DNA of 37,083 nt, taken from assembly GCA_944383035.1 (NCBI GenBank), contig CALWOE010000009.1, positions 1-37,083 on the forward strand, given 5' to 3'. The notes below the pieces were generated by a model that was not told where the DNA came from, did not search any database, and worked only from the letters and a program-made list of their open reading frames with translations. The stretch is from an uncultured Clostridia bacterium (lineage in GTDB: Bacteria; Bacillota; Clostridia; TANB77; CAG-465). Both the position numbers and the translations under genes were made by a program. This document shows positions 16,665 to 25,235 of this stretch, in pieces (within the stretch, counting starts at the first letter, position 1; each line of letters begins with the position of its first letter).

Positions 16665-16743
16665 TCAAGCACATAGAGTAGTATGCGTATTGCTGCTTCC
16701 TTCCGGATCTGACAAGGTTAGCAGTACTCTATCGCTTGATGGT
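16665..16743 (-). ncRNA. ffs: Signal recognition particle RNA, short (4.5S) type
   Basis: The minus strand contains the universal domain IV motif with GTCAGATCCGGAAGGAAGC, closed by AGAGTA/TACTCT and the terminal helix CATCAAGC/GCTTGATG. The RNA is about 80 nt, so it has no Alu domain, unlike the roughly 270-nt SRP RNA of Bacillus and many Clostridia. Eight U directly after the terminal helix (16664-16657) make that helix a terminator. Acts with Ffh in membrane targeting. The 3' end is set by the U run; the 5' end by the promoter. Confidence 0.95.
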
Positions 16744-16751
16744 AATTACAT

Positions 16752-16780
16752 TATACACTATATATAATTAAAAATCAAGT
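16752..16780 (-). promoter_or_regulatory. Promoter of SRP RNA (and dnaX)
   Basis: TTGATT (16780-16775), 17 bases, TATAAT (16757-16752); the predicted start is at about 16745, just before the SRP helix. Confidence 0.8.
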
Positions 16781-16787
16781 ACAAAAT

Positions 16788-17480
16788 TTATTTTACTGTA
16801 AAAACAAAATTTGCAAAATCCTCTCTTGTAATGCTAATACCATTGTCAACTAAACCATTTTTTGGGAAATCTAGATTAAAATTACATGTATTTAACTTAC
16901 CTGATTCATCTATAATATTTAAATCAAATTTCACTTTAAAAGTAACATCTTGTTCAGATATACTAAGATCTCTTAGCAATGTACCATCGAAAGTTGCAAC
17001 TTTTAAATCACTAGGAAGTGAAGCATTTTGTATAAAATTTTCATTTACAATTTTAAGTTCAAAAAAATATTCTCCGTCTAATTCATCAGGATATATATTT
17101 AACTCCTTTTCTGCAGAATCATTAGAAATTTTTTCTTCTGTATTATTTTGAGATATATACATATTACCATGATATTTTGGTGTAGATATATTTACATTAT
17201 TAATATATATTCTTTTAGCATTAACATTTTTTGCTACAAGTACGGATAACAAATTATCTTGGGTTAAATCAAATGATATATCAGATAGTCCATTTTTCCC
17301 CTCATTTTTTATTTCTTTTTCGTTATATACAATTGTGGATTTTGACATAACATCATTAATCCTATATGTTCCTTGATTTATTTTCCCTGTATTATCCATC
17401 ATTACAGTTACTATTCCATAAATTGCTAATATTGAAACAAATATTACAATAACAGCAATAAAAAAACTAGTTTTTTTCAT
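16788..17480 (-). CDS. Membrane-anchored extracellular protein, unknown
   Basis: 230-residue protein that I do not recognise. One N-terminal hydrophobic segment (about 6-28) after KK suggests a signal anchor or uncleaved signal; the rest is polar, Asn/Asp-rich and apparently beta-rich, consistent with an exported domain. No Cys lipobox. Ribosome binding site GAGGTGAT. It has its own promoter (17509-17537) and ends 8 nt before the -35 element of ffs, with no terminator hairpin visible. It lies just downstream of the coupling-protein module but behind that module's terminator, so functional linkage is not shown. Confidence 0.7.
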   Translation of the reverse strand: MKKTSFFIAVIVIFVSILAIYGIVTVMMDNTGKINQGTYRINDVMSKSTIVYNEKEIKNEGKNGLSDISFDLTQDNLLSVLVAKNVNAKRIYINNVNISTPKYHGNMYISQNNTEEKISNDSAEKELNIYPDELDGEYFFELKIVNENFIQNASLPSDLKVATFDGTLLRDLSISEQDVTFKVKFDLNIIDESGKLNTCNFNLDFPKNGLVDNGISITREDFANFVFTVK

Positions 17481-17508
17481 ATAAATTTATATCACCTCTA
17501 ATAATTTT

Positions 17509-17537
17509 ATTATACTATAACACAAGTAAAAAAACAA
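17509..17537 (-). promoter_or_regulatory. Promoter of the 230-aa exported protein gene
   Basis: TTGTTT (17537-17532), 17 bases, TATAAT (17514-17509). The start codon is at 17480. Confidence 0.75.
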
Positions 17538-17581
17538 CAAAATAAAAGGAGATTTATAAATTATACAAAATATAACAAAAT

Positions 17582-17608
17582 AAGCCTGAAAATTTAAATT
17601 TCAAGCTT
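17582..17608 (-). terminator. Terminator of coupling-protein operon
   Basis: 10-bp stem 17582-17591 with 17599-17608, containing one G-U pair on the minus-strand RNA, followed by a U-rich tail. It lies just after the stop at 17621. Confidence 0.65.
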
Positions 17609-17620
17609 ATTATATTTTAA

Positions 17621-19579
17621 TTAATGATTTGATGTTCCAAACAATTCATCAAATTTTTTCTCTAATTCTCTTTGTAAATCCATAGTTTGATTTTGTTCAT
17701 CATTGCCATTATTTTGTACTACATTTCCGTTTCCATCTGGTATTTCTACTTGAAGGTTACTATTATCAGATCTTATTTTATTTAGATATTCATTTGCTTT
17801 ACGTTCTCTTTCTTTTAAATGTGCTTGAACGTCCATAATATGAATTGGTACATCTTTTGTTTTTGGCATTTCGCTTACATTATGTATTTTATATCTATCA
17901 GCAACTTCTCTCATTGGATGATATTTAAAATACCATGCTTTTTTAGCTCTAATTGGTTTTAATGATCTAATAATTAATATTTCATCATCATTAGGTAGAC
18001 GTTTTAATTCATCTACTGTCATAAGTTCTCTACCTTGTATTTGTTCACTTATTGAAACACCTTGTTTTTCTCTTTCTTTACTATCTTTAGATATAGATTT
18101 ACTTTTATATCTTATTGTTTTTTGGCCAAGAGATTTTGAGATGTATTCACAAGTTTTTATTGATTGGCTTCCCAAGAAAAGTTGTGTATCACAGTTACCA
18201 ATTATTGTTTCATAATCTTCTTTATACAAAGCTTCTAATTGATCTAAAGCTTGTATAACTATTGAAATACTAATACCAAGCTGTCTTGTAACACTTAATT
18301 TCTTTTGGAAATCAGGTATTTGTCCGATATTTGCAAATTCATCAAGTAAGAAATAAACTTGATTATTTAATGTTCCACCATTTTTATCTGCATAAGAAAA
18401 TATTTTTTGAAACATTTGTGTAAAAAATATAGTAGATACAAAGTCATATGTACTATCTGTTGTTGAAGTTATAACATATATAGCAAGCTTTTTATCTCCT
18501 AAATCTTCAAAAGTAAAACTATTTGAAGTAGTAATTTTTTGCATTGCCGGTGTATCAAATATATTTATTTTTGATATAGCAGAAATTACTATACTTTGTT
18601 TTGTCTTATCAGCAGAAGTACTAAAGTTTTCATATTCTTTTCTACCTGGATGTTCTGGTTTTAATTCATCAATAAATAATTTTTTAAATACTTCATCATC
18701 TGCTCCACCTTGTCTTATTATATTAAGACAACTTGATATATTTTGTTCTTCTGGTGGAAGAACAGATATAACATAATATATACATGCTTTAAGTAACATT
18801 TTAGCTGTATTATCCCAAAATGGATCATCACTACCACCTGCATTTCTTTTAGCACCTACAACTAAAAGTTCCGCTACTTTATCAACATCTGCATGATCTT
18901 CTATATGAAGTATTGGGTTATAGCAATCACTATATTCTGGATTTACTAAATTAAATACCTTTACTTCATATCCATTAGCTTTTAAAAATCCTGAAGTATC
19001 TCTATATAATTCTCCTTTTGGATCTGTTATTACGTAAGAACCTAACATTTGTAAAATATTAGGCTTTATATAACAAGCTGATTTACCAGCACCAGATCCA
19101 CCAATTACAAGTATATTTTTGTTTATTGCTACTTTTTTTAAATCAGTACCTAAATAATGATTTTTACTTAATATAAATCCTGATTTTCTATTTAATATCT
19201 CACTACCATTTGGTAATTTATCAAATTCTTCTCCACCTTTACTCCAATCAGATGATCCTTGTTCTATACCTTCATATTCTGATGTTTTTTGATTTTTTAT
19301 TTTCCAGTATATAAATAATATAGCAAAAACAATTAAACACCAAAAAGACATGGTCATAAATCCCGAAAAGTTAACAAATATCCCTTCAAAAAACTTAAAA
19401 CCTGTAATATTTGGTATTAATCCATTGAAAATATTCATTAATCTTTCAAAACTATTTTCAGCTTCTGGTGCATTATGTATAGCTAAAGACAAAGCGCCTA
19501 TAACTATTATATCAAATAGTATATAGGCTATCGCAAATGGTAATATTTCTCTTTTTAGTTTGTATGTATTTAGTTTCAT
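17621..19579 (-). CDS. VirD4/TraG-type type IV coupling protein
   Basis: 652-residue hexameric-type ATPase that in conjugative systems recruits substrates to a type IV secretion channel. Two N-terminal membrane helices (about 12-34 and 72-92); P-loop GGSGAGKS at 160-167; YVITDPKGE at 182-190; DPFWDNTAKMLL; Walker B LLDEFANIGQIP with DEF at 413-415; a conserved QALDQL segment; and a Gln/Asn-rich C-terminal tail typical of substrate-recognition regions. It matches the Clostridium ICE VirD4 subgroup in layout and length. Yet no relaxase, VirB4, VirB6 or integrase is adjacent. The two genes upstream (52 and 174 aa) appear co-transcribed. Family is certain; the substrate is unknown. Confidence 0.93.
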   Translation of the reverse strand: MKLNTYKLKREILPFAIAYILFDIIVIGALSLAIHNAPEAENSFERLMNIFNGLIPNITGFKFFEGIFVNFSGFMTMSFWCLIVFAILFIYWKIKNQKTSEYEGIEQGSSDWSKGGEEFDKLPNGSEILNRKSGFILSKNHYLGTDLKKVAINKNILVIGGSGAGKSACYIKPNILQMLGSYVITDPKGELYRDTSGFLKANGYEVKVFNLVNPEYSDCYNPILHIEDHADVDKVAELLVVGAKRNAGGSDDPFWDNTAKMLLKACIYYVISVLPPEEQNISSCLNIIRQGGADDEVFKKLFIDELKPEHPGRKEYENFSTSADKTKQSIVISAISKINIFDTPAMQKITTSNSFTFEDLGDKKLAIYVITSTTDSTYDFVSTIFFTQMFQKIFSYADKNGGTLNNQVYFLLDEFANIGQIPDFQKKLSVTRQLGISISIVIQALDQLEALYKEDYETIIGNCDTQLFLGSQSIKTCEYISKSLGQKTIRYKSKSISKDSKEREKQGVSISEQIQGRELMTVDELKRLPNDDEILIIRSLKPIRAKKAWYFKYHPMREVADRYKIHNVSEMPKTKDVPIHIMDVQAHLKERERKANEYLNKIRSDNSNLQVEIPDGNGNVVQNNGNDEQNQTMDLQRELEKKFDELFGTSNH

Positions 19580-19625
19580 ATATTATTCCTCTTTCTCTTA
19601 TGCACTAAGTTTTAATAACTAAAAT

Positions 19626-19784
19626 CTAAACTATAGGTGCATTATATTCGTCATCTCTTGAATTAATTTGTTTTGTTTCTATTCTTTTTTCACCTAATTC
19701 TTTAGTTAAATTTAATATTTTAGCGTCATGTACTCTCATATTTTCTAGATCATCAAAACTTGCAACACTAACTCTTATTTTCAT
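19626..19784 (-). CDS. Small hypothetical protein in coupling-protein operon
   Basis: 52 residues (MKIRVSVASFDDLENM... ending DDEYNAPIV), charged and soluble, not recognised. Supported by a perfect Shine-Dalgarno TAGGAGGA at good spacing and by its position 46 nt before the coupling-protein gene and 63 nt after the 174-aa gene. A short beta start followed by a Lys/Glu helix is suggested. It may be a partner or adaptor, but nothing proves this. Confidence 0.72.
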   Translation of the reverse strand: MKIRVSVASFDDLENMRVHDAKILNLTKELGEKRIETKQINSRDDEYNAPIV

Positions 19785-19847
19785 AAAAAATTCCTCCTAA
19801 AACTACATTTATTACTACATCTAAACTACATTTTATACAACATTTTT

Positions 19848-20372
19848 TTAATCTTCATCAAATCTAAGTTCCAAAACAATATATGGCTTATTTGGAAGTA
19901 TTTTACATCTTCCTTTTATTTTACCACTAACTTCATCATTATATAAAACAGGTCTTACTTCTTCACCTGTTTGAGTATCAATAATTGCAAAATGTCTCTT
20001 CATATTTGGTGTATATTCTATTTCTTTATACTCAACTCCATCATGATTATATATAGTACCATAAGTTAGCGGAACATTTGACTCTACAGCCACAAACCCA
20101 TCTTTAGTTAATTCACCAGTGCTTAAAATTGCCTTGTTATTTGTAAGAGTTAAAAGAACTATTAATTGTTTTTCTGTATCACCACAAATAACGTTAAATG
20201 TTTTCTTTATTTTTCCATTTTCTTCGCTATCAATTGCTTCTATTTTTTGTAAGCTTAAAATAGCGCCACCAGTTCTCTTAGCATCTTCATTTTTTTCAAC
20301 TACAAATGCTATAGTATTCATACCTGGCATATCAATAACTTCGAATTTATTCATTTGTACTAAAGGCTCCAT
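19848..20372 (-). CDS. Unknown soluble protein heading coupling-protein operon
   Basis: 174 residues, no signal peptide or membrane helix, apparently beta-rich (alternating hydrophobic stretches such as KQLIVLLTL and KPYIVLELRF). Not recognised. AGAGG is six bases from the ATG. A TTGAAT-17-TATAAT promoter (20414-20442) and a palindrome just downstream of the start of transcription precede it. As the first gene before the 52-aa gene and the VirD4-type ATPase, it is a candidate cytoplasmic adaptor or substrate of that ATPase; this is inference from position. Confidence 0.75.
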   Translation of the reverse strand: MEPLVQMNKFEVIDMPGMNTIAFVVEKNEDAKRTGGAILSLQKIEAIDSEENGKIKKTFNVICGDTEKQLIVLLTLTNNKAILSTGELTKDGFVAVESNVPLTYGTIYNHDGVEYKEIEYTPNMKRHFAIIDTQTGEEVRPVLYNDEVSGKIKGRCKILPNKPYIVLELRFDED

Positions 20373-20387
20373 ATTATACCTCTTTCT

Positions 20388-20403
20388 CAGATTAAATAAT
20401 CTG
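20388..20403. promoter_or_regulatory. Palindrome in the 5' UTR of the coupling-protein operon
   Basis: CAGATT-AAAT-AATCTG, a perfect 6-bp inverted repeat at about +4 to +19 of the transcript from the promoter at 20414-20442. Its location suits a repressor operator; it could also be a 5' mRNA hairpin. Confidence 0.45.
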
Positions 20404-20413
20404 GTATATTTTT

Positions 20414-20442
20414 ATTATACTATATATTTTTTTAATATTCAA
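20414..20442 (-). promoter_or_regulatory. Promoter of coupling-protein operon
   Basis: TTGAAT (20442-20437), 17 bases, TATAAT (20419-20414). Confidence 0.78.
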
Positions 20443-20467
20443 TACATTTTTGTAAAAAAGTACAAAA

Positions 20468-20500
20468 AACACGTAAATTTTTATGTAATCTTTACGTGTT
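20468..20500 (-). terminator. Terminator of vanW-like gene
   Basis: 10-bp stem AACACGTAAA (20468-20477) with TTTACGTGTT (20491-20500), followed on the minus strand by UUUUUU (beginning inside the stem edge) and a U-rich stretch. Confidence 0.8.
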
Positions 20501-20523
20501 TAAAATATTTTATATTATTGGTT

Positions 20524-22548
20524 TTATTTTTTTGTACCAACTTTAACAATCTTCTGTTGAGGTCTATATGTATCTTTCGATAATAATCCTGAACTTATAA
20601 CTACACCATTTCTTGTTCTAGTTATATAACTTTCTGAAGTATACCCATTTACGCCTTCGCTTACTACTGTTTGTGTACCAGCAGCCATTGTGCTATCATA
20701 AATATATTTTGTTGTATATGGTGTTGTACTTAATACTTTATGTGATAGACTAACTTCAACTTCATCTCCTTGTTTTGTTCCATATATACTTATATTTAAA
20801 GTACCATTATATGAAAATGATGTAACTATTTTTACTGGATATTTTTTATTATTTTTAAATTTAAAATCTAAAGTTGGAGAATATACGGTTGCATCTCTAC
20901 TTGGAGGTACATAACCCACAGGTAAACCATGTTGGTGTCTTTCAACAATTTCTAAATCTGCTAAAAGTACTGCATTATATAGCGTTGATGTTGTTTGACA
21001 TATACCACCACCAATTTCATCAACAACAGTGCCACCTTTAAACGTAGCTGCTGGCAAGTAACCTTTTGATGTGGTAGTATCACCAATAGCAGCATTATAT
21101 GAAAAAGTTTCACCAGGCATAATTATTTTTCCATTTAAATATTTAAGTGCTATCTCTAAGTTATTTGATCTTGCATATCTACCAGCTGGAAAATACGTTG
21201 TATATCCAGACAATTTATCTTTATATAACATGTATGTAAGATCTGAAAGTTTAACCTGAGGTTGTATAACATTAAGATTAAATTCTATAACTTTTTCTTC
21301 TTGCATATTTTCTGGATTTGATAAAACCTCTTTTAAAGAATTTACATCTAAATCATACCCTACAACTTCCTCAACAAATTTAACAGGGTTTGATGTCTCA
21401 TCTAAATATGCATCTTTAGGTTCTCTTTTTACTTTCGAATATATTTCATCAATATTTATTTCTTCTGGTTTTTTTTGTATGATATCCAAGGTTAATTTTG
21501 ACTCACCATCGTTTTTTGTTAAAGCTTCTATTATTTTTTTCTTTTCTGTATCATAATCTATTGTATTACCAGTTTTTCCTCTTTTAATAATAAGTTTATT
21601 TGTCTTTTCATCTACACTATATGAATCATTAACAAATCTATCTTTAATACTAAGATCTATATTTTTTATAACCTCATCTAACTTTGTTTCATCATAAGTA
21701 TATGTCACATCTATATTTTGTTTGAATATTAGTGCCTTTAAAATATTAAAATTATCCACAAATATATTTCCACTTCTGCCGTAAGACATTACGTCTTGAA
21801 TTATTTTTTTATTATCAAATGTAAAATCTATTTTTTCTGGTACTATTTCATCTAAAGTATCTGTATTTTGCAAAACAATTACTTTTCTTGAATTTTTTAA
21901 TTCTTCTGCTTTTAAATTTAAAAATTCCGCTATTTGCTCTTGTGTTTTACCAGACATATTTTCATTTAATAAATAAACATTGTTATATACATTAGTATTA
22001 AATTTATTTACAAAAGCAAAACTTATCAAAAACGCAAAAATTAACAATATAATACATAAAGATGAAATTATTATTAAAGTCTTCTTTTTTGATTTTTTCT
22101 TTGTTTCGATTTCACCATTACGAACTTTTTTTGTCACTTCTTCATCCGTTTTTACAGAATTATCATCTTCATTTTCATTAAATACTTCATTTACTTTTTC
22201 TTCAAGCTCTTTTTCTTCTTCAGATTTTTCTACTACATCATCAGTGAGCTTTTCGTCATCATAGTCACTATTTATTTGTTCGTCAATCAATATTTCATTT
22301 ATTCTATTTTCAAGTTCATTATTATCTTCTTTATATTCATCTTCATTTGTTTGTGATTCATAAACTAATATATCATTTATTTCATTAGTTTCATTTATAT
22401 CTGAATTTTCATCTATCTTATTTTTTTCTTCTATTTCTTTTTCTTCTTTTTCTAAATCATTTGATTTTAGACTTTTATTTACATTTTGATTTACATTATT
22501 TTTTTTTCTATTTTTCCTATTCCTATTTCTATTAATCCTTTTACTCAT
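20524..22548 (-). CDS. VanW family cell-surface protein with PG-binding and G5 domains
   Basis: 674-residue anchored wall protein. A basic Asn/Arg start and an acidic, disordered cytoplasmic stretch (to about 150) precede one membrane helix (about 155-180). Outside come two putative peptidoglycan-binding (PF12229-like) repeats, then the VanW domain with PGETFSYN, GGGICQTTSTLYNA and RHQHGLPVGYVPP, and a G5-like C-terminal domain (about 600-670). VanW occurs in vancomycin-resistance clusters but most homologues are wall proteins of unknown role; no van ligase genes are here. Ribosome binding site AAGGGG. The 66-nt gap to the preceding gene carries an inverted repeat (22563-22581). Confidence 0.92.
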   Translation of the reverse strand: MSKRINRNRNRKNRKKNNVNQNVNKSLKSNDLEKEEKEIEEKNKIDENSDINETNEINDILVYESQTNEDEYKEDNNELENRINEILIDEQINSDYDDEKLTDDVVEKSEEEKELEEKVNEVFNENEDDNSVKTDEEVTKKVRNGEIETKKKSKKKTLIIISSLCIILLIFAFLISFAFVNKFNTNVYNNVYLLNENMSGKTQEQIAEFLNLKAEELKNSRKVIVLQNTDTLDEIVPEKIDFTFDNKKIIQDVMSYGRSGNIFVDNFNILKALIFKQNIDVTYTYDETKLDEVIKNIDLSIKDRFVNDSYSVDEKTNKLIIKRGKTGNTIDYDTEKKKIIEALTKNDGESKLTLDIIQKKPEEINIDEIYSKVKREPKDAYLDETSNPVKFVEEVVGYDLDVNSLKEVLSNPENMQEEKVIEFNLNVIQPQVKLSDLTYMLYKDKLSGYTTYFPAGRYARSNNLEIALKYLNGKIIMPGETFSYNAAIGDTTTSKGYLPAATFKGGTVVDEIGGGICQTTSTLYNAVLLADLEIVERHQHGLPVGYVPPSRDATVYSPTLDFKFKNNKKYPVKIVTSFSYNGTLNISIYGTKQGDEVEVSLSHKVLSTTPYTTKYIYDSTMAAGTQTVVSEGVNGYTSESYITRTRNGVVISSGLLSKDTYRPQQKIVKVGTKK

Positions 22549-22562
22549 AATGCCCCTTTTCT

Positions 22563-22604
22563 AATTAGATAAAATCTAATTTATATTTAATTTTATGCAT
22601 TATA
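22563..22604 (-). promoter_or_regulatory. Possible promoter and inverted repeat before vanW-like gene
   Basis: TATAAT at 22604-22599 with a poor -35, followed by the inverted repeat AATTAGAT-AAA-ATCTAATT (22563-22581) between the -10 and the start codon. It may be an operator or mRNA hairpin; co-transcription from the gene at 22615-23343 is the alternative. Confidence 0.35.
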
Positions 22605-22614
22605 TTAAATATTA

Positions 22615-23343
22615 TTATTCTAAATGACTATCTTTTAAATCTTCTTCATTTGCTTTTCTTATTAAAACTATAGGTGTTAATGTTTTTGTTTGACCAGCAG
22701 GATTATCTTTAATTAAAGCTATTAATTCCTCCTCTGTATAACCAATATCGTCAGTATTTCCTAAAATTTCTACATTTAGATCATTAGCATCTACTATCAT
22801 TGCTTTAACACCAGTTTTTTCATATATTTCATTACATACTCCAGTTGGATTTTCAGGTAATCTAATACCAAAATCTGCATAATCTTCAAATACATCCCCA
22901 TAAAATCCATCTAATCCACTTATTTCTGGTCCAACTATTTTATAAAACACACCTCTTTTGCCAAATAATTTTCCTATTCCACCTGCTATAGCTGCATAGA
23001 TAACTTTAAGTCTTCCATTTAACATTATTGCAAATTGCATTTTATACGGATTGTCTACACCAACACCTGCATTACTTTTCATTGCAAATTTAGATAAAAA
23101 TTTAGCAAGTTTACTTACCTTAACATCTTTTTTATATATTATTCTTTTTTGACATAAGCTAATTATTTTTTCGCTTATTGATATAATATCTCCCTCTTTA
23201 TATATAGGTTTTACATATTTTTCTATAATATCTATATAACTCTCACCAATTTGAATATAATGCGTTTCTATTGCATGTCTTAAATATTTTTCGTTATTTA
23301 CTTCAATAATAACATTTCTGCCAGAATTTGCTCTAAACTCCAT
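22615..23343 (-). CDS. CofE-like (F420-0:gamma-glutamyl ligase family) protein
   Basis: 242-residue protein resembling the CofE fold, which ligates glutamate to coenzyme F420. I recognise the Firmicute branch from blocks such as GDIISISEKIISLCQ, NPYKMQFAI, FGKRGVFYK, SGLDGFYGD, VDANDLNVEILG and KDNPAGQ. GTP/metal-site blocks look intact. Organisms of this type are not known to make F420 and no cof gene is nearby, so the true substrate may be a different carboxylate in an amide-ligase reaction. It has its own strong promoter and lies between two surface-protein genes. The family call is from memory. Confidence 0.8.
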   Translation of the reverse strand: MEFRANSGRNVIIEVNNEKYLRHAIETHYIQIGESYIDIIEKYVKPIYKEGDIISISEKIISLCQKRIIYKKDVKVSKLAKFLSKFAMKSNAGVGVDNPYKMQFAIMLNGRLKVIYAAIAGGIGKLFGKRGVFYKIVGPEISGLDGFYGDVFEDYADFGIRLPENPTGVCNEIYEKTGVKAMIVDANDLNVEILGNTDDIGYTEEELIALIKDNPAGQTKTLTPIVLIRKANEEDLKDSHLE

Positions 23344-23393
23344 AAAAAAACCTTCTTTCCTAATACGTGATTGTATTTAATTTTCATAAATTA

Positions 23394-23422
23394 AGTATAA
23401 TACAAAACTATATAATTGTCAA
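23394..23422 (-). promoter_or_regulatory. Promoter of CofE-like gene
   Basis: TTGACA (23422-23417), 17 bases, TATACT (23399-23394): one of the best promoters in the window. Confidence 0.82.
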
Positions 23423-23456
23423 TGAACAATATACAAATCAATTATTCAAAACAAAT

Positions 23457-23487
23457 AAAACAAGATAACCTTAAATTATCTTGTTTT
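23457..23487 (-). terminator. Terminator of VanY gene
   Basis: 12-bp stem AAAACAAGATAA (23457-23468) with TTATCTTGTTTT (23476-23487), five bases below the stop codon, with a U-rich minus tail. Confidence 0.82.
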
Positions 23488-23492
23488 ACATA

Positions 23493-25223
23493 CTATATTC
23501 CTAAATATTCTTCTAAACAAATGCCACTATTATATATACTAGTTGCAACATCAACTCCAACATATCTTATATGCCATGGTTCATATTGGTATCCAGTTAT
23601 ACTTTCTTTTCCTTTAGGATATCTGATTATAAATCCAAATCTATGACAATTGGCTGCAAGCCACTTTCCTTCTGCTGTATAAGCAAAACTATCTTCAACT
23701 GAGTTTACATCAAAAGTAAGTCCTGTTTGATGCTCAGAATGTCCCGGTCTTGCTGAAAAAGTATCGGCTACTTGTGCTCCATATCTACTTACATATCTAT
23801 TATATAATCCAACTTGTGACTGATATGATCTAAATCCTGATAAAATAAATAGAGTTATACCGCTTTTAGAAGCTTCTGCCTTCATGTTATTAAATGCTGC
23901 TAGTGCAGTTGGATTATTACCCGGATTATATGTAGATGGTAAAGCATATTTTTTATTTACTATCAATATTCCTTTTATATATGTAGGTTCAGTTACATTA
24001 TTTGTATTAGAATATTCATTTGATTTTTTATTTACTGTAACACTAATTTTCGCAGATACAATTGGTTCATCTTTAGTTTTTACCTCTATGTCGCATTTTC
24101 CTTCAGATACAGCAGTAATTAATCCATCAGAATTTACTTTTGCTACACTTTCATCTAAACTTGTCCAAACTAACTCTTTATTTATAGCATCAGATGGTTC
24201 AACTGTAGCAATAATTTTACTAGTTTTACCTTCTTCTAATGTTATAGCATTTTTACTAACATTTATGCTAGTTGCAACCTCATTTACAGTTACATTTATT
24301 TCTTTTTTTATGTTTTCATTATCAACTGTTATATTAATTTTAGTTTGACCTTTTGCAACAGAAGTAACCACTCCAGTATCACTGACAACTGCAATGTTTT
24401 CATCTTGAGAGCTATATTTAATATTCCTATTTGTACAATTTATTGGTAAAAGTTTAGTTTCTAAATTAAAACTTGAATTTTTATTAATTATTATATTTTC
24501 ATTTGCAACTGTTATTTCATTTAAAGGAACATATACAAAAACAATTTTTTTAATATCTAAATTACTAAACTCTTTTGTCCAATCTATACTCACTTTATTA
24601 TCTACCGCCTCAACAGTTTTGTATGGTATTAACAGTTCATCTGAATTTACAAGATAAATATCAATATTTTTATTTTTAATAAAATCTTTCTTTATTGAAA
24701 ATTCTATATTTTTAAAAACTTCTAATATATTAGAATTTGAAAAATCTATAGTATAAGAATCAACATCTTTTATAAAATCATATGTAGATTTTTGGTATGT
24801 AGCATTCACATTTAAATTTGTATTTTTGATAATTCTATTTGAGTCTAATAATATTTTCATATTATCTATATTAATAATCAAAGAATTATTTTTACTCTTT
24901 AAATCATTTATAGTAATATCCCATAATTTTAAATTATTTTTTACATTACCTATATCAATTGTTACATTTTCTTTATTAAATCCATCTTTTAATATTTTAA
25001 AATTAAATCTATTTAAAATACCAAAAGAGATTAATATTACTATTAAAAGTAATACTACATACAAACTAAAAATCACAAATAACTTTTTGTTTTTTATTAA
25101 CTTTTTAGTAGATTTATCTTTTAATTTATTTTTTTTAGATTTTAATTTAATTTTATTATCTTTACTTTTTTTAGTTCTAATTTTACCATTTTTATTTTTT
25201 ACTTTTTTAAATATATCTTTCAT
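23493..25223 (-). CDS. VanY-type D,D-carboxypeptidase with two BIg2 domains
   Basis: 576-residue wall enzyme expected to cleave the terminal D-Ala of peptidoglycan stem peptides. A very basic Lys-rich N-terminus (1-46) precedes a membrane helix (about 47-69). Outside lie an unknown domain, two bacterial Ig-like (BIg2) domains (about 232-313 and 315-397) and a C-terminal M15B peptidase. Zinc ligands are His498 and Asp505 (SEHQTGLTFD) and His551 (EPWH), with Glu548 as the catalytic base; all are present. Ribosome binding site TAGGTG. It follows an anchored protein gene by 12 nt and ends in a strong terminator. Confidence 0.93.
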   Translation of the reverse strand: MKDIFKKVKNKNGKIRTKKSKDNKIKLKSKKNKLKDKSTKKLIKNKKLFVIFSLYVVLLLIVILISFGILNRFNFKILKDGFNKENVTIDIGNVKNNLKLWDITINDLKSKNNSLIINIDNMKILLDSNRIIKNTNLNVNATYQKSTYDFIKDVDSYTIDFSNSNILEVFKNIEFSIKKDFIKNKNIDIYLVNSDELLIPYKTVEAVDNKVSIDWTKEFSNLDIKKIVFVYVPLNEITVANENIIINKNSSFNLETKLLPINCTNRNIKYSSQDENIAVVSDTGVVTSVAKGQTKINITVDNENIKKEINVTVNEVATSINVSKNAITLEEGKTSKIIATVEPSDAINKELVWTSLDESVAKVNSDGLITAVSEGKCDIEVKTKDEPIVSAKISVTVNKKSNEYSNTNNVTEPTYIKGILIVNKKYALPSTYNPGNNPTALAAFNNMKAEASKSGITLFILSGFRSYQSQVGLYNRYVSRYGAQVADTFSARPGHSEHQTGLTFDVNSVEDSFAYTAEGKWLAANCHRFGFIIRYPKGKESITGYQYEPWHIRYVGVDVATSIYNSGICLEEYLGI

Positions 25224-25235
25224 TTTTCACCTATT

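Noticed and set aside
17540-17580. AAAGGAG on the plus strand as a ribosome binding site of a small gene
   Set aside because: No start codon at useful spacing before the terminator at 17582.
20524-25223. Vancomycin resistance cluster
   Set aside because: VanW- and VanY-like proteins are present, but no vanH, vanA/B ligase, vanX or vanRS; both are common wall proteins.
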